Part shown: positions 60,298 to 64,000 of the stretch, piece after piece
Layout of the letters: each line of letters starts with the position of its first letter
Numbering within the stretch: the first letter of the stretch is position 1
NCBI GenBank assembly: GCA_032622095.1
Contig: CP136061.1
Coordinates: forward strand, 14,935,940 to 14,999,939
Length of the DNA stretch: 64,000 bases
Reading direction: 5' to 3'
DNA from: Siphonodentalium dalli
Taxonomy: Eukaryota > Mollusca > Scaphopoda > Gadilida > Siphonodentaliidae
Position numbers and translations under genes: made by a program
Notes under the pieces: generated by a model
Told to the model about the DNA's origin: nothing
Databases searched by the model: none
What the model saw: the letters and a program-made list of their open reading frames with translations, nothing else

Positions 60298-61659
60298 TTG
60301 TGTAATGCTACCGTACTTGTGATATATTGGAGAGGTTTACATCTGAACATCGACTTCAAAAGCCATATGTCAACAAACAATAGTATGATAATACAACGGT
60401 CGGATAGTGTCCTAATAATATAGTGTTAATGTCGGTCATGTGATATAAATATAAATAATGCATATGTACATGTAATCAGAGACGTGGCGACAAATGAACC
60501 GGAATTTAGTGCGGGCTACATCATTATACCATGTTTGAACTGTAAATTAGTTAATTTATTTTAATACTATCAAGCGTCTTGAAACCTCGATGATATGTGC
60601 GCTATACAAGAAATGTGTGCTATGACATGTTTTTGAATGTTTTATAAATATAATTGCATTTCCACCGTTCGTTCAGATTAACTCCGGGTTGTCAAATGAC
60701 CATTTGGAAACAAATAACCGTGCATTTTCTTAACAGCAACACTTTGGCCTAACACAAAATAATATTTTGCCGACCAGTAACATTGTAAATTAGCAATTTA
60801 ACCACTTAGCCATGGTGTTCTCCAAAATGTTTAATGATTGACTGGTCATTATTCAGATAATTCCCAGTTAACGGATCATTATCTAGATAATGATCAGCAA
60901 AATAATTACCACATCGGAAAGAAAACTTGTCGTGGAAACGTTGGCGTATTCGGTTAGTCGTCCGGATGATTATCTATAGCGATATCAAAAGGCAGAATTA
61001 TCGAAAATGTATCGTTCACCAGTAATCGACCTTGTTTTGAGTTCTACATTGAAGCCTCTTGCCTCCATATTTCGTTATATTCATGAGCTGTCTTGCCATG
61101 TTACTACTGCGTGATTTTCATGACAAGCTTGTCAACGATGAACTTCGCATCAGGGCACATTGGTCAATTTGCATAACACTTGTTTGTGACACGGGCATCA
61201 TGGGGCAATAAAATGCATAAGTTATCTTCTAAAAATGTCAGAAGGACACAAATAAATCCAGGTTGTGGAAAGTTATGTGACAGACCGGGCGCGATGTTCT
61301 CAATTAGACGTCATATTTGAATACCCTAACGCCGTTTCACCGAAGCGAGAAACCGTAAATCTATCTCTAATATTCTGTTAATTCTGTTGAAGTCTTCGCC
61401 CACATGCCCCATGAGACCTAATCAAACGTTGTTGCGTGGGGAACTTATGACGTGTTGTTCTGCTTCTTTGCACACGCCCTTCTTAACCTCTTGGCTGGTA
61501 TACGTCAGTTCTGAGTATGGACCTAAAATGTCACGCTGTATGCTATACGTCCGTACTATACTACGAACCTACTTCCTCGATCTAGCATGCGGCCGTCATT
61601 CATAAGGAGAACGAAGAAATTAGTTCAACTGAACCAGTGTATCTCGACGTTTCAGTCAA
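60298..61659. other. No gene seen
   Basis: AT-rich sequence. 60,700-60,790 shares TTTTCTTAACAGCA with the repeats at 170 and 16,830. No PH-domain exon of the RhoGEF gene could be recognised. A 72-codon ORF at 61,387-61,605 has no known domain. Confidence 0.4.
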
Positions 61660-61891
61660 TGTATGGCGTTCAGTCAATGTATGGCGTTCAGTCAATGTAT
61701 GGTGTTCAGTCAATGTATGGTGTTCAGTCAATATATGGTGTTCAGTCAATGTATGGTGTTCAGTCAATGTATGGTGTTCAGTCAATTTATGGTGTTCAGT
61801 CAATGTATGGTGTTCAGTCAATGTATGGTGTTCAGTCAATGTATGGTGTTCAGTCAATGTATGGTGTTCAGTCAATGTATGGTGTTCCAGG
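61655..61891. repeat. 18-bp minisatellite, 13 copies
   Basis: The unit TTCAGTCAATGTATGGTG, with variants GGCG, ATATATGG and ATTTATGG. As 18 is a multiple of three and lacks stops in several frames, it yields ORFs of 78-140 codons of QSMYGV, SVNVWC or FSQCMV repeats on the plus strand and HHTLTE on the minus strand. None is a gene. Confidence 0.95.
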
Positions 61892-61918
61892 ATTGGTAAT
61901 AATAGTAGCGTCATTCCC

Positions 61919-62362
61919 ATATGTGACCCGCCATATCAAATCCAGTCGTAAGTCGGGATTTTTTTACCCTGTGCCAATGCATTCTCTTATATATGCGAGT
62001 CGACCATAGGTCGCCTCGCATATATAAGAGAATGCATTGGCCTAACAATTTTTCACAATTTTAATAATTTGTTCTTGTATTCTTTAACATTTTTATAATT
62101 TCACCCATACATAGCCCCAGACAAACATGAGCAGACGACACTCTTCTATATGCTTCTATATATGTGTGGGGCTCCCTGCAGGGTAATGGATGTTTTTTTT
62201 ATTTTATGTCCTAAAAATTGTAAGAAACATTTATTTAAAAAAAATGATAAAAAATTGTTAGGCCAATGCATTCTCTTATATATGCGAGGCGACTTATTAT
62301 GGTCGACTCGCATGTATAAGAGAATGCATTGACACAGGGTAAAAAATATGGCGGGTCACATT
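61919..62362. mobile_element. Palindromic element, second full copy
   Basis: Matches 52,863-53,329 from TATGTGACCCGCCATATCAA through both hairpins to GGTAAAAAATATGGCGGGTC. The right outer arm has lost the CCCGACTTACGACTGGATTT part, and the right hairpin has an extra TTA. Middle sequences are over 90% alike by eye. Confidence 0.85.
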
Positions 62363-62659
62363 TTATCATACCACTGAAAAAATTGCAGAACGTTCCCGTC
62401 CCCGCACACGACGTAATTACACCATTAAGCAGTAGAGATTAAGACGGAATATGATTGGCCAGGCACATGCCATCATGACGTCTCGTAAGTTCGTAACGGA
62501 ACAAGAGGATATCCAAGACAACCGCTCTTACCTCTTGTTTAATGACAACTTCGTGACGCCACGATTACGTATGTCGCTATATATGAGATCAATGGGTGCA
62601 GTTTGACTCCCCAATGGGGGAGGGGAATTGTTTTTGGTTAGGTATACACCTAGATATAT
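62363..62659. other. No gene seen
   Basis: No recognised repeat or exon. Confidence 0.4.
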
Positions 62660-63140
62660 GGTTATTATACCCCCCGATATTAGTCGGCGGGTATATAGTT
62701 GACGTCTCGAGCCGTCCGTGCGTCAGTCCGTACAAACATTTTGCATTATAACTCAAGAGTCGGTTGTCATATTTTGATGCCCTATGGCATGGTGACAGAC
62801 CAGAAATGGGGAACGAATATGCATAATATCACGGGTTGTGACCATCAATGCCTACCAGAGTTATGGGCCCTTCGACTTTATGAAATTCAGTCCGTACAAA
62901 GTTTTTGCAATATAAGTTAAGTGTCGGAACGTCGGTTGTCGAATTTTGATGTGGTTTGGTATGGTGATAGACCAGAATGATAGGGGAAGGATGTATGCAC
63001 ATATTACTGCATATCACAGGTTTCGCCTATCAATGCATACCAGAGTTACCGGCCTTGTTCCATCCGTAAACACGTTTTGCATTATTATAACTCAACCATG
63101 GGTTAAGTTTCCTGAACGCTATTACGGTGGTCCACTGTGA
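62660..63140. repeat. Dispersed repeat with hairpin start and two to three internal copies
   Basis: Begins with a small hairpin (ATACCCCCCGATATTAGTCG with GCGGGTATAT). Then GTCCGTACAAACATTTTGCA, TATAACTCAAGAGTCGGTTG, ATGGTGACAGACCAGAAATG and TCAATGCCTACCAGAGTTA recur at about 180-bp spacing, near 62,730, 62,890 and 63,060. Not coding. Confidence 0.65.
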
Positions 63141-63521
63141 AGTGGGCCGGGATCCTGTGAAATCCAGAATGTTGCTAAATCTGAGGCTAAAGAGTCACTA
63201 TAGCTGCATATATAGCCCTATACAAACAAGCATGGTACCAACAAGCTTACAAACAACATTACATGGTCAGTACTTGTAAATTGTTTGAAATAAAACCATT
63301 TTGGAAAAAATTTACAAGCACGATTTTTTCGGCCTCTGGATCACCCACCCACCCAGGCCCTATATACGGAATTTGTTTACAGACTCCCCCTGGTAATATG
63401 TGAGATTTGTGGTTGGAATTGAACCTCGTTGATTCACGGCTCGGTTTGGCACCATTGCTCAGATATTCAACACTGAAAACTGATTTCGATTAAATAATTC
63501 CGGGCACTTCACAACACGTTG
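63141..63521. other. No gene seen
   Basis: No recognised repeat or exon. Confidence 0.4.
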
Positions 63522-63757
63522 CTTAACCCTTTCATCATGTTTCATAACGGGAGCTTCCTGAATTGTTGCAAAAACCCTGTGCCAATGCATTCTCTTATAT
63601 ATGCAAGTCTCCCAGTGGGCGCCTCGCATATATAAGAGAAAGCAATTGCCTAACAATGTGTACCTTGATCTTGTAAGCCAGTGCATTCTGTTATATATTC
63701 GAGGCTCCCTATATATGGTAGACTCGAATATATAAGAGAATGCACTGGCACATGGTC
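63522..63757. mobile_element. Palindromic MITE-like element
   Basis: Left TTAACCCTTTCATCATGTTT with GGGAGCTTCCTGAATTG, then CCCTGTGCCAATGCATTCTC, hairpin arms with CTCCCAGTGGGCGCCTCG, a CCTAACAATGTG centre, and a right end GAATGCACTGGCACATGG. The left end looks like an end normally found at the opposite side, so this copy is probably rearranged. Confidence 0.65.
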
Positions 63758-63764
63758 TTTTAAC

Positions 63765-63840
63765 ACGTTGAGTGCCACTACGAGTTATCTCGTAGTTCGC
63801 AGGTTGCCACTACGAGTTTTCTCGTAGTGGTTTCCATGTC
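63765..63840. repeat. Short repeated hairpin GCCACTACGAG...CTCGTAG
   Basis: GCCACTACGAGTTATCTCGT and GCCACTACGAGTTTTCTCGT occur 40 bp apart, each an imperfect hairpin in its own right (CTACGAG with CTCGTAG). Function unknown. Confidence 0.6.
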
Positions 63841-64000
63841 GTGTAACTGGCAAACGGAAGCAGTGGAATAGGTCGATACACCACGAAAACCCGCCTCGGA
63901 ACATCAGAACAGTGATTTTATCAAATAAATAGTGTGGCTCCCCTTACATCGTTCAACTGAAGTGAGCACCATCAGCACATATATTCTACTCAAAATGGTC

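Noticed and set aside
61587-62009. 140-codon ORF with QSMYGV hexapeptides
   Set aside because: It comes from the 18-bp minisatellite; frames on both strands are equally open and the ORF runs into a transposable element.
56403-64000. PH-domain exons of the RhoGEF gene
   Set aside because: Expected next in the gene, but no segment with PH-like sequence and splice sites in the right phase was recognised; they may be too short or diverged to see, or lie beyond the window.

Overview
This is nuclear DNA from an animal, AT-rich and very repeat-dense. The only host gene I can reconstruct is a spliced, plus-strand Rho guanine-nucleotide exchange factor. Eleven coding exons lie between 6,226 and 56,402. 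All have GT/AG borders and compatible phases, and together they give 1,245 nt (415 codons) without a stop. The protein contains a complete DH (RhoGEF) domain and resembles vertebrate PLEKHG7. The PH-domain exons expected next, and any exons upstream of 6,226, were not found. The character of the retrotransposons and short palindromic repeats suggests a marine invertebrate, perhaps a mollusc or other lophotrochozoan, but the sequence does not prove this.

Layout. 1-6,225: palindromic elements and two minisatellites, the second running into the first exon. 6,226-18,671: exons 1 and 2 with a 12-kb intron of TIR and foldback elements and tandem repeats. 18,672-27,818: an intron with a head-to-tail cluster of one dispersed repeat family, split by a 5'-truncated LINE. 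27,819-32,016: exons 3-5 separated by ATC-type, 50-, 41- and 53-bp tandem repeats. 32,017-36,971: degenerate satellites, then exon 6, which starts the DH domain. 36,972-50,629: a large intron holding an apparently intact 6.6-kb non-LTR retrotransposon (39,945-46,574) between perfect 79-bp target duplications. 50,630-56,402: exons 7-11, completing the DH domain. 57,117-60,297: a 3.2-kb array of a C-rich 23-bp unit. 60,300-64,000: more repeats and palindromic elements.

The most unusual feature is that at least three exons of the GEF gene have had their own edges caught up in local tandem duplication. The donor end of exon 3 occurs three times, with all three donors in the same phase. Exon 10 is preceded by two decayed partial copies of itself. 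Exon 11 has extra copies of its acceptor edge upstream and of its donor edge downstream. The acceptor of exon 1 sits at the last unit of a 34-bp minisatellite. Together this suggests a genome in which minisatellite formation repeatedly captures splice sites.

All repeat classes were recognised by eye. Copy numbers are estimates and family names are deliberately generic.
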